Counted from the first letter of the stretch, positions 8,012 through 18,171 are shown. The stretch: DNA of 64,000 bases from Loki-b32 sp964409945 (GCA_964409945.1 CAYPFJ010000003.1:1-64000); one strand, 5' to 3'. Program-made: numbers and translations. The notes: a model not told the origin generated them from the sequence alone.

Positions 8012-8563
8012 ATGTTATTTCAATTAATACTCCGGGATGTACAATGGTATCAAATTTTGATAAATGCTCTCATAACAATTTTCGGTAGATTGCTTGATAT
8101 ACTAAGTACTAGATATGTTACAAGAGAATTAAAATTAGAAACAAATAAAATAGCAAGACGTATTGGTTGGAAAGGAATGATTTTAATGCAGATTCCGATT
8201 GTTGTATTGGGTTCATTGGATTTTTATTTAAGTTTCTTCATATTCTGGTGGAGTCTTTTTTTATTTGCTAATAATATAGAAGGAAGTTGGTATATCAGGG
8301 AAGCAGGAGAAGTAGAATATCAAAAAGAAATTAAATCAAGATTGGAACAATCTAAAACTTGGAAAGTTGCATTTAGTGAATTTTCTTCGGTATTGAAATT
8401 TACCTTGGCAGGAATATTTATTATAATTTTTTTATTTGTTTTTAATGATCTTATAGCAGTATTTTTAATAGCTTTAGCATTAATTATTCACGGTCTACTT
8501 GGTACTTTTAGTTCTATAAGATATCTATTAGATCTGAAGAGAGAAAAATCAAAGAAACAATGA
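8012..8563 (+). CDS. Multi-pass membrane protein of unknown function
   Basis: This 183-residue protein has about four predicted transmembrane segments: about 13-28, 56-90 (probably two, rich in Leu/Phe/Trp), 129-145 and 147-166, and ends in a Lys/Arg-rich tail. No transporter or enzyme family was recognised; similar short proteins are common orphans in Asgard genomes. It converges on the C25 protease gene with an 8-base gap. Confidence 0.65.
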   Translation: MLFQLILRDVQWYQILINALITIFGRLLDILSTRYVTRELKLETNKIARRIGWKGMILMQIPIVVLGSLDFYLSFFIFWWSLFLFANNIEGSWYIREAGEVEYQKEIKSRLEQSKTWKVAFSEFSSVLKFTLAGIFIIIFLFVFNDLIAVFLIALALIIHGLLGTFSSIRYLLDLKREKSKKQ

Positions 8564-8571
8564 GTGTTTTT

Positions 8572-10704
8572 TCAGATTTTTTGCATCTCTTTAATGATAC
8601 GTGAATATTTTCTTAAACCTGTATAAAGAGTTGAAACTGAAACTCCTCCTATTGCAATAATTAAAACTAAAGAGAAAGGAGCTATATAATTAATTATATT
8701 TTGAGGTATTGAAAAAATATAGCTTGAATTATAAAAGATATCTGTATTATTAGCATAATCTCTTAACACAACAAAGTAAGAATATTCACCGGGAGTTAAT
8801 CTCTCTGTTTTAACTGGTATTAGGTCTTTATCTTCTTCAATGGAGTTTGATAATCCATAGTATATATAATCGATAAAATTATTCTTAGATAAAAAAATAT
8901 ATGCAGATTCAATTCCTGATTTATTGTCATGAGCTTCGATATTAAATGTTGTCATATCAGAAGTTTTAGGATTTTTCGGGCTGCATTCTATTCCAAACAA
9001 CTGAGGTGAAGTATTATCTGGAAGTGCTGTAAAATTAAAATGTGAAGGAATTAAATTGTGCCCCGTAATGTTTACATTATAAATCTTATTTTCTTCAGCA
9101 GGAATACGAAAATTCACTAAACCATTCTCATTGGCATATACGGTATAATACTTTCCACCAGAACCTTCAAGATGAACTCGTGCATAAGGAACAATTCTGT
9201 TATTCTCATCTTTTATGGAGATCGAGACTAATTGACCTTCATAAATAGTTTCGGTAAATGGATTTAGCGCTAATTTTGGCTTATTGGTATAGATATCCAC
9301 TTCAGGATCTCCTAAAAGACAATAAGTGAGGAGTTGTTTACGCTCAAAATCAAAAAAAGTTGAACCACTTCCATATTTATAATAATCACTATTCATATAT
9401 GCTACTTTTGAATCATATAAAGCCCTACCTTGCTGAAAGTTTTTATTAAGGAAAAACTCTTTCCAAAATAATTTTGCATTTCCACGATTTAACATTTGAA
9501 GATCATAATCATCTTCAAAATACCATGTGACTCTTAATCCTCCAATTGCACCAATCGCACCACCTTTATCCTTTTTTATCAAAGTTTCACCAATGTTATC
9601 ATCGTTATTATCATAGCTAGAAGTTGAGCAAGCATCTAAATATACTAAGGAAGGCATGTAATCATTTGAGCTTGAATTAGCATAAGAGGAAGAATAAGCC
9701 CATGTAGATGGATTTCTATAGTAATATGATGGAATTCCATGACCTGCCATTAATACTGTTGAATATCCATTATTAAAATAATTATAAAGAGCCGTCTTAG
9801 AAAGATTTCCTGCTTCTTCTACCAAATGAGTACAATTCAATTCCTCTAAAGCATAATTTTCGATAATATAACTTGTTAAAAGACTCTCATATTCTCCATC
9901 TGGATCTCCACTACTGGGATAATCAGATATCCCCCCTGCTAATAGCATTCTATTCATCCAATCACCTACTTCAGGATTAGACTCATATTTCAAGGTTTTA
10001 TTTACCATTATCTTAAGTTCATTAGTATTATCTGCAGGAAACCTCCCAACATAAACTTCAGGATCCCACGAGATTTCATCTAATCCATAGGCATTATCAT
10101 ACGGAGATTCTCCCCAATTTCCATCTCCATCACTATCCCAGGTGCCATTGAGGTCTGCATAATAAAAGTCTGTAGGTTTATATTCTTCACCTCCAATTGT
10201 TTCAGTTCTTCCCTCTCCAAACCTAATTACATCGGGATTATAGACATATCGTATAGGAATTAAATCATTCTGAGCATCTCCTGCTAAAAGAACCCATCGA
10301 ATGTTTTCAGTTTCATAATATGATTTAATCATATTTCGAATTTTTTCTGCATCGTCAACTCCTTCATATAAAGAGAAATTACTTAAAATAATAGTTTTTA
10401 CACCTTTATCATTTTTCCATTCCATCAAGGGTCTAACAGCATCGATAAAATCAGTCCTATTTGGAGTTATTATTAACATTTCAATTTTTGGGTTATACCA
10501 GAGATCGTTTAATGAAGTATTTTCAATATCTGGTAAAATAGACAAATCAATATTTAAATTTCCATTAGCAATATTAATCCTTTCTAAAGATATACACTCT
10601 CCAGGATTAATAGAATTATAATATAAACTGATACTAATGATAGGAGTGAAAGTAAATATTAAGATAGTCAAGTAGATAAATTTTTTAAGAGAAACCCTAA
10701 CCAT
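8572..10704 (-). CDS. Gingipain-like peptidase family C25, membrane-anchored
   Basis: This 710-residue secreted cysteine protease has a signal peptide/anchor at about 8-28, a C25 (caspase-like clan CD) catalytic region at about 70-480 with the His of AGHGIP (His322) and the nucleophile in YLDACST (Cys359), an Ig-like region at about 490-665 and a C-terminal membrane segment at about 672-694 with a basic cytoplasmic tail. An acidic DSDGDGNWGE loop near 190-199 may bind Ca2+. Fitting extracellular proteolysis, it is rich in N-glycosylation sequons (NxS/T). Catalytic dyad identity is read from motif position; cleavage specificity is unknown. Confidence 0.88.
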   Translation of the reverse strand: MVRVSLKKFIYLTILIFTFTPIISISLYYNSINPGECISLERINIANGNLNIDLSILPDIENTSLNDLWYNPKIEMLIITPNRTDFIDAVRPLMEWKNDKGVKTIILSNFSLYEGVDDAEKIRNMIKSYYETENIRWVLLAGDAQNDLIPIRYVYNPDVIRFGEGRTETIGGEEYKPTDFYYADLNGTWDSDGDGNWGESPYDNAYGLDEISWDPEVYVGRFPADNTNELKIMVNKTLKYESNPEVGDWMNRMLLAGGISDYPSSGDPDGEYESLLTSYIIENYALEELNCTHLVEEAGNLSKTALYNYFNNGYSTVLMAGHGIPSYYYRNPSTWAYSSSYANSSSNDYMPSLVYLDACSTSSYDNNDDNIGETLIKKDKGGAIGAIGGLRVTWYFEDDYDLQMLNRGNAKLFWKEFFLNKNFQQGRALYDSKVAYMNSDYYKYGSGSTFFDFERKQLLTYCLLGDPEVDIYTNKPKLALNPFTETIYEGQLVSISIKDENNRIVPYARVHLEGSGGKYYTVYANENGLVNFRIPAEENKIYNVNITGHNLIPSHFNFTALPDNTSPQLFGIECSPKNPKTSDMTTFNIEAHDNKSGIESAYIFLSKNNFIDYIYYGLSNSIEEDKDLIPVKTERLTPGEYSYFVVLRDYANNTDIFYNSSYIFSIPQNIINYIAPFSLVLIIAIGGVSVSTLYTGLRKYSRIIKEMQKI

Positions 10705-10806
10705 ATACTATCAGTGATAATAAGTATTTTTCAATATATTTATAATGCAATATAAGAATTTAAAAATAAGAATCTAATTATTATAATTGAAAATTATCGG
10801 ATTTTA

Positions 10807-11025
10807 ATGCCACTTCGATTTAATTCTTGTCCACATTGTAATAGTAAAATTACGTTTAGAATTGAAATGGGGGATATTGATTCTAAACAATACCCTGCTC
10901 CTGTATATATTATTTGTAGCTCATGTAATAAATTATCTACTTTTTATATGGATAGCCTTTTAAGAGTTTCTTATAAGGAGCTTGAAAAAAAACCCGGTGG
11001 CATCAAAACAATTGAAGCAACATAA
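10807..11025 (+). CDS. Small zinc-ribbon protein
   Basis: This 72-residue protein has one zinc ribbon: CPHC at residues 8-11 and CSSC near 37-40, separated by beta strands. The rest is short and charged. It has no recognised enzyme domain. Such proteins are often nucleic-acid or protein-binding adaptors. It lies 129 bases upstream of aIF2-gamma on the same strand, so a link with translation is possible but unproven. Confidence 0.7.
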   Translation: MPLRFNSCPHCNSKITFRIEMGDIDSKQYPAPVYIICSSCNKLSTFYMDSLLRVSYKELEKKPGGIKTIEAT

Positions 11026-11154
11026 TATAATAGATTTTAGCGTTAAGTTTTTTTAAATTATCAAATTTATTGATTAATTTAATAAAATGTCTTTTCTTAA
11101 TTTTTCTTAGGAATAATATATTCAGCTGTCAAAACACCTTAAAATTTTACTATC

Positions 11155-12708
11155 ATGTCGTATGATTTAACTGATGTTGGTGGCATAGGGAAAGCAACTG
11201 CAGAGAAAATGAAAGCTGCAGGAATAGATTCTATTGAAAAATTAGCTAGAATTAAACCAGATGATTTAGCAAAATTAAAAATTAAAGGTGTTGGAAAAAC
11301 AACAGCTCAAAAATATATTGATAATGCTCAACAATTACTTGAAGAAATTAGTCCTCAAGAAGAGCCTAAATCTGAAGGAAATACAATTTCAGAAGTAAAA
11401 ACCAAACCTACTCCCAAGCCCAAATCTAAAACTGAAGCTTCACGTATTAAAGAATTAATAAAACAACAAGCTGAATGCAATATTGGGTTAGTTGGCCATG
11501 TAGACCACGGTAAGACTACGCTAGTAAAAGCACTTACAGGGGATTGGACAGATAGACATTCAGAAGAGCAAGAAAGAGGAATTTCTATAAAATTGGGCTA
11601 CTCAAATGCAACTATTTTATATTGTCCAACTTGTGATGAGTTTTTAACATATTACTTAGCAGAAAAAGCAAGGGAAAAAGGACAACCTCATTTTTTATGT
11701 CCAAAATGTAAAGAACAGTTGGAATTTAGAAGAAATATTTCATTTGTCGATGCTCCTGGTCATGAAATCTTAATGGCAACAATGTTAAGTGGTGCTTCAT
11801 TGATGGATGGTGCATGTTTATTAATCGCAGCAGATGAGATATGTCCTCAACCACAAACAAGAGAACATTTAGAAGCATTGCATATTGCTAGTATAGAAAA
11901 TATTATCATACTGCAAAATAAAATTGATGCGGTTTCACGAGAGCAAGCAATGGAGAATTATCAACAAATAAAAGAATTTATTAAAGGTACTATTGCTGAA
12001 AATGCTCCAATTATACCAATTTCAGCAGTATTTGGAGCAAATATAGGTCTTATTTTAAGAGCATTTGAAGAAATTATTCCAACTCCTGAATTTAGTGAAG
12101 GAGACTTCCAATTTTTAATCGCAAGATCTTTTGATATTAATCGACCTGGGAAAGAAATCAATGATCTAAAAGGTGGTGTAATAGGTGGTTCTGTTTTAAA
12201 AGGCAAAATTAATGTCGGTGAACAAATTGAAATTCGTCCCGGTTTAAGAATAAAAGATAATTACACTCCTTTGAAATCCACTGTTGTAAGTATTAGTCAG
12301 GGAAGTAATCTATTGGATAATGCAAAGCCAGGGGGACTCATAGGTTTAGGAACTAAATTAGATCCTGCTTTAACTAAGGGTGATCACTTAATCGGTCATT
12401 TGGTTGGAAAATCTGGTACTTTACCGGATGTTCTCGATGAAGTAGAATTAAAAATAAATCTTTTAGAGAGGGTTATTGGTTCTGAACAGATGCTTAGAGT
12501 CCATTCAGTTAAACATAATGAAAAATTATTACTTGTAGTCGGAACAGAAAAAACGGGGGGAACAGTCACGAAAATACTGAAAAATAGCGTTATCTTAAAA
12601 TTAAATCCTCCAATATGTCCTCCAGAAAATTTCATCTATGCTATCTCGAGAATTATTAATAGAAGATATCGATTAATTGGCTATGGAGAGGCAATAGATC
12701 ATAGTTAG
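11155..12708 (+). CDS. eif2G: Translation initiation factor aIF2 gamma with N-terminal HhH domain
   Basis: The GTPase subunit of aIF2 delivers initiator Met-tRNA. From about residue 107 the chain is a canonical gamma subunit: P-loop GHVDHGKT (114-121), RGISIKLGY switch I (141-149), zinc knuckle Cys157/160 and Cys182/185, VDAPGHE in G3, NKID in G4, then two beta-barrel domains. Residues 1-65 are an extra helix-hairpin-helix module with GGIGKATAEKM and GVGKTTAQKY repeats, like that at the N-terminus of RadA, joined by a Pro/Lys linker (about 70-100). Usual archaeal gamma subunits are about 410 residues; this has 517. The AUG opens directly into the HhH domain, in frame, with no sign of a separate gene. 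Confidence 0.93.
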   Translation: MSYDLTDVGGIGKATAEKMKAAGIDSIEKLARIKPDDLAKLKIKGVGKTTAQKYIDNAQQLLEEISPQEEPKSEGNTISEVKTKPTPKPKSKTEASRIKELIKQQAECNIGLVGHVDHGKTTLVKALTGDWTDRHSEEQERGISIKLGYSNATILYCPTCDEFLTYYLAEKAREKGQPHFLCPKCKEQLEFRRNISFVDAPGHEILMATMLSGASLMDGACLLIAADEICPQPQTREHLEALHIASIENIIILQNKIDAVSREQAMENYQQIKEFIKGTIAENAPIIPISAVFGANIGLILRAFEEIIPTPEFSEGDFQFLIARSFDINRPGKEINDLKGGVIGGSVLKGKINVGEQIEIRPGLRIKDNYTPLKSTVVSISQGSNLLDNAKPGGLIGLGTKLDPALTKGDHLIGHLVGKSGTLPDVLDEVELKINLLERVIGSEQMLRVHSVKHNEKLLLVVGTEKTGGTVTKILKNSVILKLNPPICPPENFIYAISRIINRRYRLIGYGEAIDHS

Positions 12709-12731
12709 GATTATTTTTTTAATCATATAAT

Positions 12732-13022
12732 TTAAGAAGAATATGACAAAAAAATTTCCCTTATTTTTCCTCTTATAAGTTTTAGGGAAGAATCTACTTG
12801 TGTGAAGGTAGTTCCTAATGAATTTATAACTTCTTTATTACCTGTAGATTTTGATATGGTTTGTTTGGTTTCATATAATATTAAAGTATCTGAGACTTTT
12901 GCAAGAAAATGAAGTACGATCTCTCTTTCTCTCTCTTTAATTTCGTAAAAAATCTCATTCATTATTCTTTTTTCTAAAAAAGCAATAAAATCATCAATAT
13001 TATCACAAAAGATAACAATCAA
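12732..13022 (-). CDS. Hypothetical protein coupled to a surface-protein gene
   Basis: This 96-residue, mostly helical protein has no membrane segment and no motif I recognise. The start codon overlaps the stop of the upstream surface-protein gene by 4 bases (ATGA), so the two are probably co-translated. It converges on aIF2-gamma. Size and charge would fit a small Pcc1-like or adaptor protein, but the sequence does not support a named family. Confidence 0.6.
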   Translation of the reverse strand: MIVIFCDNIDDFIAFLEKRIMNEIFYEIKEREREIVLHFLAKVSDTLILYETKQTISKSTGNKEVINSLGTTFTQVDSSLKLIRGKIREIFLSYSS

Positions 13023-14719
13023 GGTAATTGTCGCAACTTCTTATTTTTTAAATAAAATATTACTCCAAAAATTAAAATTAATCCATTAATACTGCCAAAG
13101 ATTATTATCCAAAGAGGAAAATGAGGATATGACGTATAAATATAGTTAAATTCATTATAAGTACTTGCTGTTGATTCTGTAAGAAAGATTCCATTTTGAT
13201 ATACTCTAATTGTATAATTTCCATGAGGAATAGCGTTTAATATAATTTGTCCATTTTCATTAGTTGTTCCAGGTGCTATCGGCTGAACCCACTCTGTAGA
13301 GATGTATGTTCCATATTTTTGACCATAATAATATATTTCTACATATGCTCCTACTAATGGCATTTTTATATTATCTGTTATAACTAATCTCAAAGTCTGT
13401 GTTGATATATACTTAAGTATAAAGGGACAAGTCTCACCAACTACTAAATAGGGAACTTTAACTAATATTCCTACTTTCCCTGTTAGCGAAGTATTCAAGT
13501 AAAAATATGGCGAATTTCTATTAAACAAAGAAGAATTCTTAATGATTTGTTCAAAATAAATTGTAGGTTCATAAAAGGATAAATTTTTAAGATATATGTG
13601 TTGAGGCCCTTGAATTAATGAAGGAAAATAAATTCTCTCCCGTATATCTCTTTTTTCTACAAGTCTATCTATTGCCCATGTCTCTCTCAGGGGTTTAATA
13701 AATTGGAAAGTAAATAATGTTGTAAAATTTAAAGAGAATTTACTCTGATCTGCAGAAAAATGTTCTGCTAAAGAGATATCAATTGTTTTATTTGAATTTA
13801 GATAGTCATTAATATTAATGATTTCGTTGTTAAGTTCTAAAATATGATCACTTAATAAATATCTGTCTGGTAAATCAACATGTAAGGCAATGTCTATATT
13901 ATCAGCAAGAATAATTGGATCTGAAATGGATAAATTATATTTTTCACCGGTTAAGATAAAATAGTAATGATATTCCACCGTAAAATTTTGAATTTGTTCT
14001 TGAATTTTTAAATCATTACTTTGATTTTGATGTAATCCCCAATTATCAATCGATAACTCGTACTCCCATATAAAATACATTTTAAATTCTGAAGTTGGCC
14101 AATTTTTAAAAAAATCTTCGTAATTAAAAACGATGAAATCATCATTATCGATTGAATAATCTGTCTCATTATTAAGCTCAAAAATATTAGTCCCATTATC
14201 TACATAAAACTGGAGTAATCGGCAAGGAAATAAACGAGAATGATATATTAAATATCCTAAGGTCGGACTATTAAGTTCAACCATTAAACTTTCATTTAGA
14301 TTCACTTTTATAATATTATTATCTTCAATATTTTCATTCAAGTTATCTACTATCGCAGGTTCTGAAGTATTTAAAAATTGCATTTTAATTCGTGTTATAC
14401 TCAACGCACCTGATATGTAATCTTCCCAAATAAGAGGATAACTTGTATTTTCAATTGAGAAACCCTCATCTAATCCATTGAAATTAATATCATTTATTGT
14501 AATATTTCCAAGTGCTTGTTTTTCTTCGTTAAGTATAGCTTTATAATCTTCCTTGGAGAATTTACTTATTTCAATTCCGGGATCATAAATCAGGGACGTG
14601 GAGTTAAAACTATTACTTCTTAAAACTAACGGAATTAATATACATGAGAAGATTAAAAAGACTAACAAGATCTTAGTACTTGTAATAACATAGTTCCGTT
14701 TTTTATTTGACATATTCAA
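13019..14719 (-). CDS. Membrane-anchored extracellular protein with C-terminal Ig-like domain
   Basis: This 566-residue protein has an N-terminal hydrophobic signal/anchor (about 14-34), a long Asn-rich extracellular region with many NxS/T sequons, a carboxypeptidase-regulatory/Ig-like beta domain near 445-525 (pattern TTNENGQIILNAIPHGNYTIRV), and a membrane segment at about 536-558 followed by a short basic tail. No catalytic motif is visible. It looks like a cell-surface or envelope protein. It forms an overlapping pair with the 96-residue gene downstream. Confidence 0.7.
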   Translation of the reverse strand: MNMSNKKRNYVITSTKILLVFLIFSCILIPLVLRSNSFNSTSLIYDPGIEISKFSKEDYKAILNEEKQALGNITINDINFNGLDEGFSIENTSYPLIWEDYISGALSITRIKMQFLNTSEPAIVDNLNENIEDNNIIKVNLNESLMVELNSPTLGYLIYHSRLFPCRLLQFYVDNGTNIFELNNETDYSIDNDDFIVFNYEDFFKNWPTSEFKMYFIWEYELSIDNWGLHQNQSNDLKIQEQIQNFTVEYHYYFILTGEKYNLSISDPIILADNIDIALHVDLPDRYLLSDHILELNNEIININDYLNSNKTIDISLAEHFSADQSKFSLNFTTLFTFQFIKPLRETWAIDRLVEKRDIRERIYFPSLIQGPQHIYLKNLSFYEPTIYFEQIIKNSSLFNRNSPYFYLNTSLTGKVGILVKVPYLVVGETCPFILKYISTQTLRLVITDNIKMPLVGAYVEIYYYGQKYGTYISTEWVQPIAPGTTNENGQIILNAIPHGNYTIRVYQNGIFLTESTASTYNEFNYIYTSYPHFPLWIIIFGSINGLILIFGVIFYLKNKKLRQLP

Positions 14720-15000
14720 AGTTTTAATAGTAAAGTATTTAGAACAGAAAATTAAAATAAATTAAATAATTTTTCTATAGGTTTTATCTTTTCACTCATT
14801 TTCTTCATACGACTTAAATAAAATCGGAATATTTATAATTATAGAATTTATTTTGGATTTATTAGATTTCAAAATAAGATGAGAATAGTAAAATACACCA
14901 TTTTTAAAATTTACCTTACTTGAAGATATATCTTAAGGGTTAATTTTTATTTGAAAGATCGATTATGTACAATCTAATTATTTAAAAAATAATGATATAG

Positions 15001-16380
15001 ATGGCCAACACACAAAACAAAACTAAATTTTTAGAAGATCTTAGCAATGCAGTAGACCAATTCATCGATCGTTCCTTTACGCATGTTATAACTATTTCCC
15101 ATAATGATGCGGATGGAATAAGTTGCTTACATATAATCCAAAATTTATTATATAAGATGCATCTAAATTATGATTATTTTATTTATAATAGATCGGTTTC
15201 TTGGGAGAATTATTTAAACGGAATTCTTTCAAGTAGACAAACTGACAAAAATGCTTTTATTTTTACAGATGTTGGCTCCAACTTAAAAGAATTAATCCCA
15301 ATAATAAAAAATAGAAAAGAAATTTTTTTTATCCTTGATCATCATGAGGTAGAAGATGAAATTCACATAGATGAATTGCCTGAGAATCTATTTTTTATAA
15401 ATCCCACTATTTATGGGTATGATGGGCTTGAACATATTGCTGGAGCAACTTTAACACACATGTTTGCAAAACAAGTAAAACCATCTATCATAAAATACGG
15501 ATGGTTAACAGTTATTGGAATTGCAGGAGATTCATTAAAACCAATGGATAAGCTACAATCATTTAACCGAGAAGTCTATGAGGAATTGTTAGAGGAAGAC
15601 CTTATTGAGGACAAAGAAGGTTTAATTTTATTTGGAAGTATGCACGAATCTATTAAAAATGGTTTAAAATATAGTATATTACCCTTTCTTAGTCAATTTG
15701 GAGGGGAATCAGATCAAAAAATCACATCTTTCTTAAGTTCGTTACCTATTAATCCAAGAACTAATCTAATTGATTTAAATCAATCAGAAGTCGAATTAAT
15801 TCAAAAGAAAGCTGATTTTAATAGTTTTGGTCATTTTGCTATATTGCCTCATAAATTAGGGTTATTGAGATTTACTTTTGAGCATGCCCTTCTATTGAAT
15901 ATTCTCTGTTTCAAAAATATTAGTGCTGCTCTCTCTATTATTCAATTGAAATCAGCCACTCGTTATGCGAAAGGAATATATTCTGAATATATTCAAAATC
16001 TCTCTAGAAATCTAAGAATTTTATCAAATGAAATACCTCACCATGAAACTGAAAAAGCAATATTTATGGAGGTTAAAGGTAAAATACCTCCAAGCAGTTG
16101 GTCAGATACAGCTAGTTTTAGTGCTGTAAATGAATTGTTCAATCCAAAAAAAGTCTTATTTTTAGGAGGCCCTGAAAAGAAATCCGGAACAATTAAATTG
16201 AGTATTCGGTGTTCTAGAAATTATCTTGATAACAATAAAAACCGTGGCGTAAATAAAATAATCACCAGTATAAAGAAAGAATTAGGAGGAGTAGGTGGAG
16301 GGCATAAATTAGCGGGAGGTATTAGATTATCAAATCCGTCATATAATATCTTAAAAAAGAGAGCAGATGAATTTATTTGA
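15001..16380 (+). CDS. DHH-family phosphoesterase/exonuclease (RecJ/GAN-like)
   Basis: This 459-residue protein has the DHH domain motifs: SHNDADG (about 33-39), FTDVGSN (about 88-94) and LDHHE (112-116), and ends with the DHHA1 substrate-binding motif GGVGGGHKLAGG (about 430-441). This family includes archaeal GAN/RecJ-like single-strand nucleases and Cdc45-related replisome parts. Which branch this is cannot be settled here. Metal-binding residues appear intact, so activity is expected. DUF167 follows 28 bases downstream. Confidence 0.85.
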   Translation: MANTQNKTKFLEDLSNAVDQFIDRSFTHVITISHNDADGISCLHIIQNLLYKMHLNYDYFIYNRSVSWENYLNGILSSRQTDKNAFIFTDVGSNLKELIPIIKNRKEIFFILDHHEVEDEIHIDELPENLFFINPTIYGYDGLEHIAGATLTHMFAKQVKPSIIKYGWLTVIGIAGDSLKPMDKLQSFNREVYEELLEEDLIEDKEGLILFGSMHESIKNGLKYSILPFLSQFGGESDQKITSFLSSLPINPRTNLIDLNQSEVELIQKKADFNSFGHFAILPHKLGLLRFTFEHALLLNILCFKNISAALSIIQLKSATRYAKGIYSEYIQNLSRNLRILSNEIPHHETEKAIFMEVKGKIPPSSWSDTASFSAVNELFNPKKVLFLGGPEKKSGTIKLSIRCSRNYLDNNKNRGVNKIITSIKKELGGVGGGHKLAGGIRLSNPSYNILKKRADEFI

Positions 16381-16408
16381 TGTATAATACATTATTTGGC
16401 TTTAAAAA

Positions 16409-16711
16409 ATGAATTTTTTAGAAAAACAATCTGATACTATTTATTTTTTAAGGTTGAATGTTAAGACAAACTCTAAAACTCAAGCTATTGTTAATAATGG
16501 TAGTTTTTTAACAATATTTCTTACCTCGAAACCCATACAAAATAGGGCAAATAAGGAATTAATAAATCTTCTAAAAAGAAAACTAAACATTTCATCAAGT
16601 CAAATCCAAATTATCTCTGGTTCAAGGACTCAAGATAAATTAATTAAAATTTCTTTTCTTGAAAATATTGAAGAAGAAGTAATTAAAGACTTTTTATTCA
16701 ATAATGATTAA
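16409..16711 (+). CDS. DUF167 (YggU) family protein
   Basis: This 100-residue protein matches the DUF167/YggU fold: a strand-rich start (VKTNSKTQAIVNNG), KPIQNRANKELINLLKRKL as the conserved PxxGkAN-like helix, and IISGSRTQDKLIKI as the last strand pair. Widespread in all domains; function undefined. It closely follows the DHH gene (same strand) and converges with TFS with a 1-base gap. Confidence 0.85.
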   Translation: MNFLEKQSDTIYFLRLNVKTNSKTQAIVNNGSFLTIFLTSKPIQNRANKELINLLKRKLNISSSQIQIISGSRTQDKLIKISFLENIEEEVIKDFLFNND

Positions 16712-16712
16712 T

Positions 16713-17063
16713 TTAGCTCCCAATTTTCTTCATTTTCCCGCATTTTAAACATGTAATAAAATGGGTCATTCCTTCATCTGCTCTTCGTGTTTGGCGTGTT
16801 TCAAGGTGTGCTTTGGTGTATCCACAGCGAGGACATTTAAAATCTTTAATAGAACTTCTTAAGTTCTCTTCCTTCCAGTCCATAACTTCAACTAGATTCG
16901 TTACCTCTTCTCTTATAGAATGCTCGATTTTAGTGGATACTTTATAAGCTTCAGACTTTTCTTCTGCAAATGGCTTAGTTGCTCCACACTTACATTTTAG
17001 CACTTTTTTTCCATCTAATTTTGAAGGTAACATCATTCCTCCACATTCGTTGCAGAATTCCAT
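16713..17063 (-). CDS. tfs: Transcription factor S (TFIIS-like RNA cleavage factor)
   Basis: This 116-residue TFS stimulates transcript cleavage by backtracked RNA polymerase. The N-terminal zinc ribbon has CNEC (4-7) and CKC (about 23-25); the C-terminal ribbon has CPRCGYTKA and CLKCGK. The cleavage loop contains RRADEG, with the acidic DE pair that reaches the polymerase active site. Length and arrangement are typical of archaeal TFS. Transcribed on its own. Confidence 0.94.
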   Translation of the reverse strand: MEFCNECGGMMLPSKLDGKKVLKCKCGATKPFAEEKSEAYKVSTKIEHSIREEVTNLVEVMDWKEENLRSSIKDFKCPRCGYTKAHLETRQTRRADEGMTHFITCLKCGKMKKIGS

Positions 17064-17145
17064 AATCTTAATAACCTAAAGAGAAATTATTAATCTTTTT
17101 CTATAATAGATAGTAAATTCATTCTAGCAAATAATTTTTTTGAAT

Positions 17146-18120
17146 TTAGATTCTTAAACCAAACAACAAAGCACAAAATATCACTCCAGAAATAAGATCA
17201 GCTGTAGTACCGGGATTCCATTTTCCTTTTTTCTTTTGAAGTTCATCATCTAACTCTATTATTAGTCTTAAACCTTTATTAGATGAAATCCCTCCCTTTT
17301 CTAATATCTTTGATGCCTTTTTTGAGATATATAATGCAGCACCAATTCCAGATTTTCTAATAACAAGCGTATCTGGATGTAAAGATAAGAGTTTTAAATA
17401 AGTATTAACAGTTGCAATATTTATATCTCCATAGTGGTTAAATACTTCTAAGAAATATGGTAGCCCCTCGTTCATAATTTTGGTAAAACCAGTTGCATAT
17501 TCCATACTTATCAAATCCTTGTCTTTTGAAAGTTTAAATATTTCTTTTAAAGTTATATTATCAGAAATAATATCATTAAGAGAATTTTCGTTGTTAATAT
17601 CATATTTTTCAATAGTTCCTAAACCACCAGGATTGCATATTCGTATTGCATTATACAAATTTACAGTATCATTTACAGAGCTATTCTCAATAACTTTGCT
17701 TAGATTATCTCTCAAATCATTAAAATGATATTTCTGTGTTTTTAAACAAATTACGGATGCTGCGGCGAGTGGTGCTAAAATTAATATATGTCCTAATAAA
17801 ACATTACCTCCACTTTGCCAATTTATCATTTCTTTAGCGGCCTTCATGAAAAATTGCCCTAATTCGATTTTTTCATAATCATCGTCACTTTTAAAAGGAA
17901 TTTGAAAAATTTGATAACAAAATTCTCGAAAAGTTAGTTGAATTGCCACAATTCCCGCTAAAAAATGTTCAAATTTCGTATTTTCAAAATCTTTTGTGCG
18001 GTGAACATTCCCTGGTTTAGGCCAACCCACTACTTCTAAAAGGCTTGCTAAACTAAGGCAACGTATTAAATCATCAATACATTTAATCGAAATATTAAGA
18101 TTTGTTCCTATTAAAGACAC
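17146..18120 (-). CDS. CitG-like (triphosphoribosyl-dephospho-CoA synthase family) protein
   Basis: This 324-residue all-helical protein matches the CitG/MdcB family, which makes the 2'-(5''-triphosphoribosyl)-3'-dephospho-CoA precursor from ATP and dephospho-CoA. Signature: an N-terminal KPGNVHRTKDFENT stretch (about 36-49) and near the C-terminus KWNPGTTADLISG. Archaeal members occur without citrate lyase, as here, so the physiological product is uncertain. Single gene; TFS lies downstream and the eL22-like gene upstream, same strand. Confidence 0.8.
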   Translation of the reverse strand: MSLIGTNLNISIKCIDDLIRCLSLASLLEVVGWPKPGNVHRTKDFENTKFEHFLAGIVAIQLTFREFCYQIFQIPFKSDDDYEKIELGQFFMKAAKEMINWQSGGNVLLGHILILAPLAAASVICLKTQKYHFNDLRDNLSKVIENSSVNDTVNLYNAIRICNPGGLGTIEKYDINNENSLNDIISDNITLKEIFKLSKDKDLISMEYATGFTKIMNEGLPYFLEVFNHYGDINIATVNTYLKLLSLHPDTLVIRKSGIGAALYISKKASKILEKGGISSNKGLRLIIELDDELQKKKGKWNPGTTADLISGVIFCALLFGLRI

Positions 18121-18171
18121 ATTTAATAATATTTTTTTAAATAATTTAATTATTTTGAAAGAGAATGAGTA

